A stretch of 64,000 nucleotides of DNA from Pantanalinema sp. GBBB05 (GCA_016743235.1 VRZD01000004.1:180506-244505), one strand, 5' to 3'. Counted from the stretch's first letter, positions 38,004-47,639 are shown. Translations and numbers: made by a program. The notes: generated by a model not told the origin, from the sequence alone.

Positions 38004-39659
38004 TTAGACAATTAAGAAATCCTGCACGATATAACTAGCCAGTTGTCGCCCAGCAATTAGCCCATCCTGGTTAGAAGACTCAACATGAATGCCGCCATAG
38101 ATGCGGCTACGTCCAGCCTCATCTGCCGCTTGGGCAAAACTGCTGTAGGAACGGACAACCCCAGGTAACCCATCCGTTGTGGTTGAGAAGCTGTAGTTCT
38201 CCCCAAACAGATAAGACAAGATAGAACTCGCCGCCCCACTAAAGGTACTATGCCCTGAAATGTAATCTGGGAAAGGCGGTGTATTAATTAAAGGAGTCCA
38301 GGTGGGATCGGAAGACGTCCGGATCGCTTGAATTGGACGGCATTGGTTGTAGGCATACTTAGCGTCCCAAGCCACAATGCCAGCATCCGCCAAACCAATA
38401 TTCAACATGGCGAAGAGGCGGGCATCTTCAAACAAGCTCGTGTTTTCCTGACGAGCAATATCTTCGGCAATATCATTCCAGTGACCGGGAGGGGTATAAG
38501 TCCCACCACCATCTGCCCAGAACAAAGCGATTTGCGTTTGGTCAGCTGTGCGCTCGGAGCCGACCTTACCACCTAGTCGTCTAACCTCATCAACCTCGGA
38601 GCGATACTGAGCACTCGTAAAGGCAGGTGGTCCATCTGGACGGAATTGCGAATCACTGGTCATCGTGAAGGGTTTAACCAGCGGCCACTGTGGTAGTAAT
38701 GCGGGCGCAAAGTTTGGGGCTGTGGGATGCCAGTATTCATCTCCTGCCAAGGGAGTATAAGCAACGGTAGCACTGGCTCCATCATTACTCCGGGCTGCCA
38801 GGATAATATTAGCAACCATAGTACCGATCGCGAGTCCATCCTGTTCGGACTTACCATCCACCACTCGTGCCAACGTATTCCCTAGTGCTGCATCAAATGT
38901 GGCTTTCTGAGTAGGATACAGCGTGACCAAAGTTTGATAGGCTGCTCCGGCGACAGCGGCGATCGCGGAGGCTCCCCGGGGTGCATTTACCGTTGTGTAA
39001 TACTGTTGCCCTAAGTGAACGATCGAATTCACCGCATCGTAAATTGCGGTATGAACGATCGCCAGATTCCGAGCGGCATACGGAGGTGGTGTGCCAGCGG
39101 CTTTGATCGCTTGCAGCATAGCATTGTTCCAGTCCAGAACAACATTGTCGTCGCTATAGCCTTGCAGCGTGTCAGCATAACGACGGACAGTTTTTTTATG
39201 GCTATCAGCCTGCACACTTAAGCGATAAGGGGTGTCACCACCATTCGTGTGTACCCGCACATAATAAGTCCCTGCTTCCAGCACCACCCGTACGCTTTCC
39301 GAAGCAGTGCCACTGTGACTAGAGGTTTGAATAACCCGTCCATCTTGATTGAGTAATGCCAGATCTGCGTCCGCCGTTAGCCCTTTTAAGGACAAGTTAA
39401 GGACACTAGTTTTTTTGACCTTGACACAAACTAAATCATCTGTATCTTGAGTTCCAACGCGATCGAATACGGATTGATTCCAACTTTTAGCAGTAATTTT
39501 TCGAACTGTATTCGACTCGTCACGGCTGCGGAAGTGTAACACACCAGATTGAGCAGAGTGACTACTACTTGAAATGCCTTGATCTAATAAATCTCCACTA
39601 TATTGACGGATACTTTGATGCGGATCTGAAAGGTTAGATGATTCAAGTAGATTGGGCAT
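38004..39659 (-). CDS. Vanadium-dependent haloperoxidase (PAP2 superfamily) with N-terminal PPC-like domain
   Basis: 551 residues. Residues ~45-155 resemble a bacterial pre-peptidase C-terminal (PPC) beta domain (LADADLALLNQDGRVIQ-type, YYVRVHTNGGDTPYRLSV). Residues ~170-550 are the helical vanadate-binding fold: AYNQCRPIQAIR, PPFPDYISGHSTFSGAASSIL and RIYGGIHVESSNQDGLIAG give the Arg, Ser-Gly-His and His ligands. Such enzymes oxidise halides with H2O2; the halide cannot be read from sequence. No classical signal peptide is seen, so the start or export route is uncertain. It is monocistronic. Confidence 0.88.
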   Translation of the reverse strand: MPNLLESSNLSDPHQSIRQYSGDLLDQGISSSSHSAQSGVLHFRSRDESNTVRKITAKSWNQSVFDRVGTQDTDDLVCVKVKKTSVLNLSLKGLTADADLALLNQDGRVIQTSSHSGTASESVRVVLEAGTYYVRVHTNGGDTPYRLSVQADSHKKTVRRYADTLQGYSDDNVVLDWNNAMLQAIKAAGTPPPYAARNLAIVHTAIYDAVNSIVHLGQQYYTTVNAPRGASAIAAVAGAAYQTLVTLYPTQKATFDAALGNTLARVVDGKSEQDGLAIGTMVANIILAARSNDGASATVAYTPLAGDEYWHPTAPNFAPALLPQWPLVKPFTMTSDSQFRPDGPPAFTSAQYRSEVDEVRRLGGKVGSERTADQTQIALFWADGGGTYTPPGHWNDIAEDIARQENTSLFEDARLFAMLNIGLADAGIVAWDAKYAYNQCRPIQAIRTSSDPTWTPLINTPPFPDYISGHSTFSGAASSILSYLFGENYSFSTTTDGLPGVVRSYSSFAQAADEAGRSRIYGGIHVESSNQDGLIAGRQLASYIVQDFLIV

Positions 39660-40295
39660 GAAACCTCACTTTAACTTTCCTGATTTACTTACGGGCTGCC
39701 GAAACTCAACTACAGAGTTCCCAGAAGTAAAGGCTTTATAAACAGCCTTAAATCCACGTAGAAAACCCACTTTAACGGATTGAAAAGGACAATCTCTAAG
39801 GGATTCTACTAGTAAACAAAGTTGACTATTTTGAGTTTTAGCGACTAATCATGACTTATGTCTAGGCTTCACCGTAGATATACAGAAGTTTTTTTTCTTT
39901 TTCATATGTCAAGGTTAAATAATCCAGGAATTTTCTGAAGACAATCGATTAAATCAGAAAAAAATAGGCAAAAAATTGTTTTACTGCCTGTTTAATTTTG
40001 GCGTTTTTTTGGTGTTTCTACAGGCAAGCCAGCTTGCCTAATTAAGATCAATTGAAATTCTGCTATGAATTCTGTATGGCAACTTCTATCAGCCATCTTC
40101 TCAAACACAAAAATAATTGTGCCGAGGGATTACTTAATATTGAAGCAACGAGAGAAAAGCTAGTGTGATGCCAGATCTTTTGGAGGCTGAGCGGCTCTCC
40201 TGCTGCCTTACGCGTGAATTTGCAGTGAATCCGGATCGTCATAGTTTGTTAAAGTCAAAGCCATACCCTTTCTTAGCCAGCCTGGAGAAGCCCTT
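39660..40295. other. Divergent AT-rich region upstream of the haloperoxidase and ABC-F genes
   Basis: 636 bp with no convincing gene; a 63-codon ORF at 40165-40356 overlaps the ABC-F gene out of frame and is rejected. It contains a compact perfect hairpin AGGCAAGC/GCTTGCCT at 40022-40039 and long A/T runs at 39885-40015, likely promoter DNA for the haloperoxidase. Confidence 0.45.
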
Positions 40296-42008
40296 ATGTT
40301 ACGCCTGGAGCATGTCAGCAAAATTTATCCCACCGGGGAAGTCCTCAGGGATGTGAATTGGGAAGTTAAACCAGGCGATCGCATTGGGTTAGTAGGTGTG
40401 AATGGTGCCGGCAAAACGACCCAACTAAAAATTGTGGCAGGCGAAATTGAACCGACTTCGGGAGAGGTAATTCGTCCCGCCAGTTTGCGGATTGCTTACC
40501 TGACCCAAGAGTTTGAAGTTGACCCTAGCCGTACCGTTCGCGAAGAATTTTGGCGGGCATTTCGAGAAGCGAATGATGTGCATGAACAACTCACTCAGGT
40601 GCATCGTGACATGGAAACGGCTGATCCCGAAACGTTGGACAAGCTGATTCACAAGATGGATCGGTTGCAGCGCCAATTTGAAGCGATGGATGGCTATGTT
40701 TTAGACACTCGCATTGAGAAAATCCTGCCAGAATTGGGGTTTGCGCTGGAGGATGGCGATCGTCTAGTCAGTGCCTTCAGCGGGGGGTGGCAGATGCGGA
40801 TGAGTTTAGGCAAGATTCTGCTACAAACTCCGGATCTGTTGCTATTAGACGAACCAACAAACCATTTAGACCTAGAAACGATCGAATGGTTGGAAACCTA
40901 CTTGAAGGGCATTGAAACCCCCATGGTGATTGTCTCCCATGACCGGGAATTTCTCGATCGTCTTTGTACCCAAATTGTTGAAACTGAACGCGGCATTTCC
41001 ACCACTTATTTAGGCAATTACTCCTCTTACTTACAACAGAAAGAAGAAAATCGTCAGGCTCAGCAGAGTGCCTACGAAAATCAACAGAAGGAACTGGAAA
41101 AGCAACAGGCATTCGTCGATCGCTTCCGAGCCAGTGCCACCCGCAGTACCCAAGCCAAGAGCCGCGAAAAGCAACTGGAAAAGATTGAATTGATTGAAGC
41201 TCCTGACGGCGGATTGCGAACGTTAAGGTTCCGCTTTCCGCCGTCGCCCCGGAGTGGTCGGGAGGTCGTGGAGATTAAGGACTTAACCCATGCTTATGAT
41301 GACCGCATTCTCTTCTTGGGGGCAGAACTGCTGATCGAGCGCGGCGATCGCATTGCAATTTTGGGTCCCAATGGGGCGGGGAAATCTACCCTTCTACATT
41401 TGATGATGGGTATGGAAGCAGCAACCGAAGGGATAGTGAAGCTAGGTGATCATAATGTCATCCCTGGCTATTTTGAACAAAATCAGGCAGAAGCCTTGGA
41501 TTTAGAGAAAACTGTGATGGACACGATCCATGACGAAGTTCCCAGTTGGACTAACGAAGAAGTTCGCACCTTGCTAGGACGCTTTCTATTCAGTGGTGAG
41601 ATGGTGTTTAAGCCCGTGGGTGCCTTAAGTGGGGGTGAAAAAGCTCGGTTAGCCCTCGCGAAAATGTTGCTCCGTCCAGCCAATCTGTTGATTTTGGATG
41701 AACCAACCAATCACTTAGACATTCCTGCTAAGGAAATGCTGGAAGAAGCGTTACAAAACTACGACGGCACAGCGATCGTCGTCTCCCACGATCGTTACTT
41801 TATTTCTCAAGTTGCGAATAAAATTGTCGAGATCCGCAATGGTGAACTGCTCCTGTATCGCGGTGATTACCACTATTACCTGGACAAAATTGCTGAAGAA
41901 AAAGAAAAGGTCAAACTAGCCGCGATCGAAGCCGAAAAAGCCGAAAAAGCGGCAGCTAAACGGGCAAAGCAGAAGGAAAAGGAAAAAGCTAAAAAAGCCC
42001 AAAAGTAA
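40296..42008 (+). CDS. ABC-F family ATPase
   Basis: 570 residues, two tandem ABC ATPase domains and no transmembrane helices. Domain one has Walker A GVNGAGKTT, signature FSGGWQMRMSL and Walker B LLLLDEPTNHLDLE. Domain two has GPNGAGKST, LSGGEKARLALAK and LLILDEPTNHLDIP. The linker between them (~240-310) is a charged coiled coil (the P-site tRNA interaction motif). The C terminus is a Lys/Ala/Glu coiled coil. ABC-F proteins act on the ribosome to relieve stalling; the subfamily is not determined. GGAGAAG precedes the ATG. Confidence 0.93.
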   Translation: MLRLEHVSKIYPTGEVLRDVNWEVKPGDRIGLVGVNGAGKTTQLKIVAGEIEPTSGEVIRPASLRIAYLTQEFEVDPSRTVREEFWRAFREANDVHEQLTQVHRDMETADPETLDKLIHKMDRLQRQFEAMDGYVLDTRIEKILPELGFALEDGDRLVSAFSGGWQMRMSLGKILLQTPDLLLLDEPTNHLDLETIEWLETYLKGIETPMVIVSHDREFLDRLCTQIVETERGISTTYLGNYSSYLQQKEENRQAQQSAYENQQKELEKQQAFVDRFRASATRSTQAKSREKQLEKIELIEAPDGGLRTLRFRFPPSPRSGREVVEIKDLTHAYDDRILFLGAELLIERGDRIAILGPNGAGKSTLLHLMMGMEAATEGIVKLGDHNVIPGYFEQNQAEALDLEKTVMDTIHDEVPSWTNEEVRTLLGRFLFSGEMVFKPVGALSGGEKARLALAKMLLRPANLLILDEPTNHLDIPAKEMLEEALQNYDGTAIVVSHDRYFISQVANKIVEIRNGELLLYRGDYHYYLDKIAEEKEKVKLAAIEAEKAEKAAAKRAKQKEKEKAKKAQK

Positions 42009-42370
42009 TGTCGGAGCAGCAAGCACCGAGACAGCTAGCCGCAACCTCAACAATTTCGCTAGTCACTTGAGGCTAAAATCTGCCCAACGGTGACCGGCTC
42101 AATCTGGCTTGGGGATCACAACGCTAAATTCCAAAGAAAAAATTGAGATTCAGAATAGCAGCGGTCAAAATCTGATACAACAATGGGGACTTCTTGCATT
42201 TGATCCCCAGCTAATCTCGTTGATTCATCGGTCATTGCTGGATCTTACCCGGCGGCTTTAGTTAAATATCATTACAATTCCCTGACACTCTCGTACTTGT
42301 ACTAGCTTCGAGAGAGTGAATGGCAATGTTATGATTTGCGGAAGAATTCATTCACGGAAGGCATGGTTTT
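42009..42370. other. Intergenic region upstream of gpmI
   Basis: 362 bp, no gene seen. A CTCTCG/CGAGAG hairpin lies at about 42291-42317, and an extended -10-like TGTTATGAT occurs at about 42328, some 40 bp before the gpmI start, a plausible promoter. Confidence 0.4.
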
Positions 42371-43969
42371 ATGGCGCAAGCGCCTATCTCTCCAGTTGTA
42401 TTAATTATTCTGGATGGTTGGGGGTATCGCGAGGACACAGACGGGAATGCCGTGGCAGCCGCTAAGACTCCTGTTATGAATAGCCTATGGGCAGCGTATC
42501 CTCATACCTTAATTCGGACCTCTGGCAAAGATGTAGGTCTGCCAGAGGGTCAGATGGGTAATTCAGAGGTAGGACATCTCAATATCGGAGCCGGGCGAGT
42601 CGTTCCGCAAGAACTCGTTAGGATTTCTGATGCGGTTGAAGATGGCACATTGCTGAGTAACTCTGCCCTGGTGAAAATTTGTCAAACCGTCCAACGTAAC
42701 AACAGCAAGCTGCATTTGGTTGGTCTCTGTTCCGATGGTGGAGTGCATTCCCATGTCACCCATTTGTTGGGATTGCTAGATATGGCGAAGGATCAAAGGC
42801 TAACGGATGTTTGTATCCATATCGTCACGGATGGACGGGATACGCCACCGATGTCTGGCAGGGAATCGATCCGGCAGATTCTGGACTATTCCGAGCAGAT
42901 TGGCATTGGTCGGATTGTCACCTTGAGTGGTCGCTATTACAGTATGGATCGCGATCGCCGCTGGGATCGGGTCCAAAAGGCATATAACATCATGACCCAA
43001 GATGGCTCGGGTGATGGTAGATCGGTCCTGGAGGTGCTGCAAGCGTCCTATGATACCGGCGTTACGGATGAATTTGTGATTCCAACTCGGATTGCACCTG
43101 GAGCCGTTGAGCCTGGAGATGGGGTGATCTTCTTCAACTTCCGACCCGATCGGGCTCGCCAACTGACCCAGGCGTTTGTGGATCCTAATTTCCAAGGCTT
43201 CGATCGAGAGTTGATCAAAGCCTTGACCTTTGCCACGTTTACTCAATACGATCCCGCACTTACCGTGGAGGTCGCCTTTGAACCCCAAAACTTGAGTAAT
43301 ATTCTGGGCGAAGTCATCGCTAATCACGGGCTACGGCAATTCCGCACGGCTGAAACCGAGAAATATGCTCACGTCACCTACTTTTTCAATGGTGGCATTG
43401 AGGAACCCTTTCCGGGTGAAGATCGCGAACTAATCCCCAGTCCCCAAGTGGCAACCTACGATCGGGCACCAGCCATGTCAGCGGTTGCCGTAACGGATAC
43501 TGTAATTGCCGCGATCGAGCGGCGGATTTACTCGCTGATTGTGATCAACTACGCCAATCCGGATATGGTAGGGCATACGGGGAACATGGAAGCGGCGGTA
43601 CAGGCATTGGAAACCGTGGATCTCTGCCTTGGTCGCTTACTGGAAAGCATCAGTCGAGCCGGTGGTACTGCCCTAATTACTGCCGATCATGGCAATGCTG
43701 AGTTGATGTGGGATGCCCAGCACAATCCCTGGACTGCCCATACGACCAATCCAGTGCCGTTGATTTTAATTGAAGGCGAAGGGGTGAAAATCCCCGGTCA
43801 TGGCACAGAAGTTATGCTGCGATCGGATGGTCGCTTGTCAGACATTGCCCCCACAATCTTGGATATCCTGAAAATTCCTCAACCACCAGAAATGACTGGA
43901 CGTTCCATGATCCAGGCAGCTGATTTTGATGTGCGGGCAAATCGCACTCCGGTGAAAGTCGCTCGTTAA
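42371..43969 (+). CDS. gpmI: 2,3-bisphosphoglycerate-independent phosphoglycerate mutase
   Basis: 532 residues. It interconverts 3- and 2-phosphoglycerate in glycolysis and links fixed carbon to pyruvate; in cyanobacteria it is the branch point controlled by PirC. The alkaline-phosphatase fold has metal and Ser sites in ILDGWGYRED and GQMGNSEVGHLNIG, then HIVTDGRDTPP, FNFRPDRARQL, and TADHGNAELMWD. Length is normal. The next gene is secG after 110 bp that contain overlapping stem-loops. Confidence 0.96.
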   Translation: MAQAPISPVVLIILDGWGYREDTDGNAVAAAKTPVMNSLWAAYPHTLIRTSGKDVGLPEGQMGNSEVGHLNIGAGRVVPQELVRISDAVEDGTLLSNSALVKICQTVQRNNSKLHLVGLCSDGGVHSHVTHLLGLLDMAKDQRLTDVCIHIVTDGRDTPPMSGRESIRQILDYSEQIGIGRIVTLSGRYYSMDRDRRWDRVQKAYNIMTQDGSGDGRSVLEVLQASYDTGVTDEFVIPTRIAPGAVEPGDGVIFFNFRPDRARQLTQAFVDPNFQGFDRELIKALTFATFTQYDPALTVEVAFEPQNLSNILGEVIANHGLRQFRTAETEKYAHVTYFFNGGIEEPFPGEDRELIPSPQVATYDRAPAMSAVAVTDTVIAAIERRIYSLIVINYANPDMVGHTGNMEAAVQALETVDLCLGRLLESISRAGGTALITADHGNAELMWDAQHNPWTAHTTNPVPLILIEGEGVKIPGHGTEVMLRSDGRLSDIAPTILDILKIPQPPEMTGRSMIQAADFDVRANRTPVKVAR

Positions 43970-44005
43970 GCCACTAAGGCAAAATCAGTTTGCGATAGAC
44001 TAGAA

Positions 44006-44049
44006 GACGGTGGATTTTTTGCCGGATCCATCGTCTAATCTTCCGGCAA
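44006..44049 (+). promoter_or_regulatory. Interleaved stems (possible H-type pseudoknot) in the gpmI-secG gap
   Basis: Stem 1: GACGGTGGAT (44006-44015) with ATCCATCGTC (44026-44035), one G-U pair. Stem 2: TTGCCGGA (44019-44026) with TCCGGCAA (44042-44049), all Watson-Crick. The 5' arm of stem 2 lies in the loop of stem 1 and shares only base 44026 with it, so the two could form together as a pseudoknot or alternate. It ends 30 bases before the secG start. It may act as a gpmI terminator, a secG leader switch, or both. Confidence 0.5.
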
Positions 44050-44079
44050 TATCGCTTTTGTTCATATCAGGTTTTTCTC

Positions 44080-44313
44080 ATGTCGCTGACTGCTGTCCTG
44101 CAAATCATTTGGTCGCTTTCTGCCCTAGGACTGATCGTTTTGGTCTTGCTCCACAGCCCTAAAGGCGACGGGTTAGGAGGGTTAGGGGGGCAAGCTCAAC
44201 TGTTTACCAGTACCAAAAGCGCTGAAACCACCCTCAACCGGGTTACTTGGGCACTGACTGCCATCTTCATGGGCATGACTGTGATTCTCAGTTCTAATTG
44301 GTTACCTAAGTAG
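44080..44313 (+). CDS. secG: Preprotein translocase subunit SecG
   Basis: 77 residues, two transmembrane helices (VLQIIWSLSALGLIVLVLLH and LNRVTWALTAIFMGMTVILS) separated by the conserved SPKGDGLGGLGGQAQLFTST loop. It is an accessory subunit of the SecYEG channel in the plasma and thylakoid membranes. Length is normal for cyanobacteria. The downstream protease gene starts 24 bases later. Confidence 0.95.
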   Translation: MSLTAVLQIIWSLSALGLIVLVLLHSPKGDGLGGLGGQAQLFTSTKSAETTLNRVTWALTAIFMGMTVILSSNWLPK

Positions 44314-44336
44314 ATCCGGTCTCAAGCACTTTATTC

Positions 44337-45191
44337 ATGCAGTTCGGGCGATCGTGGCTACTGCGCTGTTTAGCCTTTACGGTTGGGTTAATCATTACTG
44401 TTTGGGCAACTACCGCCATATCTTTGCCGCCTCTGCCCTTTCTACCCTGGCTGCATTACCGGACTTCCGGGCTTGGGTTGGCTCAGGACGTTAAGGATGA
44501 TCTACCTTTACAGGTCCATCCTCTGCCACCGACCTTGGCACAGTGGCAGGATGCCCAAGCCACAGGGGACTACTTCGATCAGATTCAGCCTGTGAATGTG
44601 GGTTATCTGGTGTGGTCAGAATTTCCCGTTAAGGTGTTTGTGCAGCCGGTCGAGTTCGGCTCTACCAGCCCATCGCTCATTCAACGATCGCAAGCCTGGG
44701 TTGCCGCCGTTTCTCAAGCGGTCAAGGAATGGAATTTGTACTTACCCTTAACGATCGTCGAGCAAGCCGAAGCTGCCGATATCATAATCTGGCGATCGAC
44801 TCCACCATTACGGTTGGGAACAGAACCACCAAACTCTCAACAGCCCGGTCGGCAAGCCACCCGTTTCCAGATTCGGGCGCGGAATGCGGAAACTCGCTAC
44901 GAGATTTACGTTAAACAAGTTCCGGCTAGAGGCAAACTTCCAGCGACGATCGCGTTAGCCCATCGCTTTACCATTTATCTGCGACCTGACCAGCCAGTAC
45001 CCTATACTCTGGCAACAGCCCGCCATGAATTAGGTCATGCTTTAGGAATTTGGGGTCATAGTCTGCAACCTACAGATGCCTTGTATGCTAGCCAGGTTCG
45101 GCAGCCACCCACGATTTCTGCACGAGACATCAACACATTAAAACGGGTCTATGAGCAGCCCACACGTCTGGGTTGGCAAATTTCACGGTGA
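44337..45191 (+). CDS. Exported matrixin-like zinc metalloprotease
   Basis: 284 residues. An N-terminal signal peptide or anchor (SWLLRCLAFTVGLIITVWAT) is followed by a Pro-rich stretch and a compact protease domain with HELGHALGIWGH at 230-241, the extended HExxHxxGxxH metzincin zinc site. A C-terminal ISARDINTLKRVYE fits the matrixin pattern. It probably acts in the periplasm. It lies 24 bp after secG, possibly cotranscribed, and overlaps the convergent GNAT gene by nine bases. Confidence 0.88.
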   Translation: MQFGRSWLLRCLAFTVGLIITVWATTAISLPPLPFLPWLHYRTSGLGLAQDVKDDLPLQVHPLPPTLAQWQDAQATGDYFDQIQPVNVGYLVWSEFPVKVFVQPVEFGSTSPSLIQRSQAWVAAVSQAVKEWNLYLPLTIVEQAEAADIIIWRSTPPLRLGTEPPNSQQPGRQATRFQIRARNAETRYEIYVKQVPARGKLPATIALAHRFTIYLRPDQPVPYTLATARHELGHALGIWGHSLQPTDALYASQVRQPPTISARDINTLKRVYEQPTRLGWQISR

Positions 45192-45851
45192 ATAACACAT
45201 CACTTTCCAGGTTGCCCCACTGATCCGACGATCGAGTTCAAAGTCACTAAAATGTGCCTGCACTGGCGGAGCAAGCTCCTTCCAAGTCACCGGGTGAAAT
45301 CCTAAGCGGGTATAAAACCATTGCAACTTTGGTTTACAGACTAAATAGACTGGCTGAGATGCCTTTTGGATCAAATGCTGAACTAAACACGCACCAAGGG
45401 ATTGTTGCCGCCAATTAGCACTCACAAAGAGGTGATACAACACATAGAATTCCGAGTAGCAAGAGAGGGCTGCACACCCTACAGGCAGACCATTACACTC
45501 AACAACGTGATATAGCGACCAGTTGAACAATGGCTCAGTAGGGATTAGGAGCAGATACAACAGCAGCGTACAACCTGAGAAAAATGTGACTCCACAGGAG
45601 TAAAGCAACAGTAGAAACAGGAACCATCGCCCAGGTTGAGTTGTGGTTTGTTCTAGTAGCCATAGTTCTAGAACGATCGCGCCCCCTAGTGCCACTAACC
45701 GGACTAACCGATACGCCAGCATCCGTAAATCAAACGCTAGGGCCTCTGTCCAGATCAACTTCAACACAAACTCTTGCAGCGCCCATTGGTCAGCCAGTTG
45801 AGCTGGACGAATCGAACAGCAGGAGGGCAGAGAGACAATTCGTTCAGCCAT
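45183..45851 (-). CDS. GNAT-family acetyltransferase interrupted by two membrane helices
   Basis: 222 residues. The N terminus (IRPAQLADQWALQEFVLKLI) begins a GNAT fold. It is broken at ~50-105 by two hydrophobic helices (LVRLVALGGAIVLELWLL and WFLFLLLLYSCGVTFFSGCT). It resumes with VVECNGLPVGCAAL, then the acetyl-CoA motif SANWRQQSLGACLVQHLI and WFYTRLGFHPV. A membrane-anchored acetyltransferase is implied; the substrate is unknown. The stop overlaps the convergent metalloprotease gene by nine bases, and its start overlaps the upstream FAD-oxidase stop by eight, so it is translationally coupled to that gene. Confidence 0.82.
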   Translation of the reverse strand: MAERIVSLPSCCSIRPAQLADQWALQEFVLKLIWTEALAFDLRMLAYRLVRLVALGGAIVLELWLLEQTTTQPGRWFLFLLLLYSCGVTFFSGCTLLLYLLLIPTEPLFNWSLYHVVECNGLPVGCAALSCYSEFYVLYHLFVSANWRQQSLGACLVQHLIQKASQPVYLVCKPKLQWFYTRLGFHPVTWKELAPPVQAHFSDFELDRRISGATWKVMCYSP

Positions 45852-47211
45852 GCCCTGCCCGTTCCCACCACGCCCGCATTTTGCCAGGGTTTAGCAACCC
45901 ATACGGATCAACCTGCTCCTTAAACGCCAATTGCTCAGGATCAACAGTTTTCATACCCCCGTCTTCCAGAATGTACGTGTGAGGATTGAAGATCACTGCA
46001 CCTTGAGCTTCATGCTCAGTAATAATCTGGTTTAACCGCTCTGCCGTGGTATAGCGCACTACTTGCAAGCCGATCGGATGCATGGTGCCCATCGCTCGAG
46101 CAAATTCCAAGTGCATCATCACTTCCTCCCCATAGTGGTGATACATCTGCTCGACTAGCTTTAAGTCTGGATCAGCGGGAAACAAGGTTTGGAGATACGT
46201 TAAGGAAGCATCGACACAACGGGCATGTAGGGTTGTGTGATTCCAGGAATATTCCATTAACGTCACACCTTTTGCCGCTTCCTGAGCCGTTTTTTCATAG
46301 CAGAGATGACCACTCCATTCCTTGATCAATTCCCGGAACGGTTCTAGACAACACTCGGCAATCATGACTAATACCGCATGATGATGAGTAGGAATCACCG
46401 ATCGCAGCGCTGTGAAATAGGTGGGAATTGGATCCGCACAAACAGTCACCAGCTTTTTGATCAAACCATCGCTATGGGCAAGTGCCTGACCAAAGCGGGC
46501 AGCAGCCATGAAGTCAGGAAAGGTCACAATCGCTTCTGCCCAGGCATAAGCAGGGGCTAAGGGAATTTCCAATTCGGTAATAATGCCATTCGTGCCATAA
46601 GCATGATTCGCTTTTTGCACATCGTCGCCTCGAAGTTCGATGACTCGCGGCTGAGCTTCCATCGTCACAACCCGGAGGGCTAACAGATTCCCCCGATCTC
46701 GCAATTGTCCGTAAGTAATTGAGCCGACCCCACCACTGCCCCCGGCAATAAAGCCGCCGATCGTCGCCGTGCGGTAAGTAGAAGGAGCCATCCGGATCTC
46801 CCAGCCGATCTTATGGGCTTGTTTATCGATCGCAGCAAGTTTGACTCCAGGTTCTACACACGCCACGCCCGGCTTGATCCATTTCACCGTTTGCATTCGG
46901 GTCAAATCGAGAATTACTCCCCCTGATAAGGGCATACATTGCCCATAGTTACCCGTGCCGGCGCCCCGAACGGTTAATGGCACTCGATGTCGGACGCATG
47001 CCTCTGCCACCCGCAACACTTCTGGTTCATTCGCAGCCCGAACCACCAAGTCCCCCCGTTTATCACTGAGTAAGGGATGCAGCACGGGACTAAAGTAATA
47101 ACAATCGCTCGATAATTTGGTAATTTGCGTCGGATCAGTGATTAGCTCCAAGTCATGGAGGTCAGCCATGAGAGCTGGCAAATCAAAGGTGGAACTAGCC
47201 GTGGAGGTCAT
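45844..47211 (-). CDS. FAD-binding oxidoreductase (GlcD/FAD-linked oxidase family)
   Basis: 455 residues. An FAD-binding PCMH/FAD_binding_4 domain occupies ~25-220: VVRAANEPEVLRVAEACVRH, then LTVRGAGTGNYGQCMPLSGG for the dinucleotide and GGFIAGGSGGVGSITYGQLR. The C-terminal half is a cap domain and ends with PYGLLNPGKMRAWWER, as in glycolate and D-lactate dehydrogenases. The substrate is probably a 2-hydroxy acid but is not fixed by sequence. It overlaps the GNAT gene by eight bases. Confidence 0.9.
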   Translation of the reverse strand: MTSTASSTFDLPALMADLHDLELITDPTQITKLSSDCYYFSPVLHPLLSDKRGDLVVRAANEPEVLRVAEACVRHRVPLTVRGAGTGNYGQCMPLSGGVILDLTRMQTVKWIKPGVACVEPGVKLAAIDKQAHKIGWEIRMAPSTYRTATIGGFIAGGSGGVGSITYGQLRDRGNLLALRVVTMEAQPRVIELRGDDVQKANHAYGTNGIITELEIPLAPAYAWAEAIVTFPDFMAAARFGQALAHSDGLIKKLVTVCADPIPTYFTALRSVIPTHHHAVLVMIAECCLEPFRELIKEWSGHLCYEKTAQEAAKGVTLMEYSWNHTTLHARCVDASLTYLQTLFPADPDLKLVEQMYHHYGEEVMMHLEFARAMGTMHPIGLQVVRYTTAERLNQIITEHEAQGAVIFNPHTYILEDGGMKTVDPEQLAFKEQVDPYGLLNPGKMRAWWERAGHG

Positions 47212-47291
47212 GCGTGAATGTTAATAATGGCTGTGTAGCAGATTAACTGATTATTTCTGAATTGCGCGGAGTATGGTGAGCAATTTCACTT

Positions 47292-47618
47292 CTATTTAAT
47301 TGGGATAAAGGGTAAGAATCGTTTAATAAATCGTCTTAATTTCAGCAAACCAATAATTTTTCGGACTTTTGGTGAAACAACTGGAGTAGAGGGTGGGATT
47401 GGTTCTAGTTGAGCTTGCAGTTCAGCATATTCTGCCGCCGTTAAGGGACTGCCATCGATCGGAGATCGAGCCCCAATAATGATCTGTGCCCGTAAAACTT
47501 CTTCGGGTTGATCGTCGGCAGGGGGTAAGGCTAGCACGGGTGGGCTGACTGTCAGCAGAGACAATCCTACAGTCAGCGGTAGTAAGGTTTTACGATCGCG
47601 CAACCAAAATTGGGGCAT
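47292..47618 (-). CDS. Small exported cyanobacterial protein, unknown
   Basis: 108 residues. Signal peptide (LLPLTVGLSLLTVSPPVLAL), then a short mature region EEVLRAQIIIGARSPIDGSP and LTAAEYAELQAQLEPIPPST that I believe is conserved in cyanobacteria, and a basic tail (IIGLLKLRRFIKRFLPFIPIK) that may bind membrane. No function is known. It starts 21 bases after the stop of the dynamin-like gene and is probably in the same transcript. Confidence 0.75.
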   Translation of the reverse strand: MPQFWLRDRKTLLPLTVGLSLLTVSPPVLALPPADDQPEEVLRAQIIIGARSPIDGSPLTAAEYAELQAQLEPIPPSTPVVSPKVRKIIGLLKLRRFIKRFLPFIPIK

Positions 47619-47639
47619 AGGTGAAGCTCAGGAAACCAG

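Noticed and set aside
40165..40356. 63-codon ORF before the ABC-F gene
   Set aside because: Overlaps the ABC-F start out of frame and lacks motif; the ABC-F start has its own GGAGAAG.
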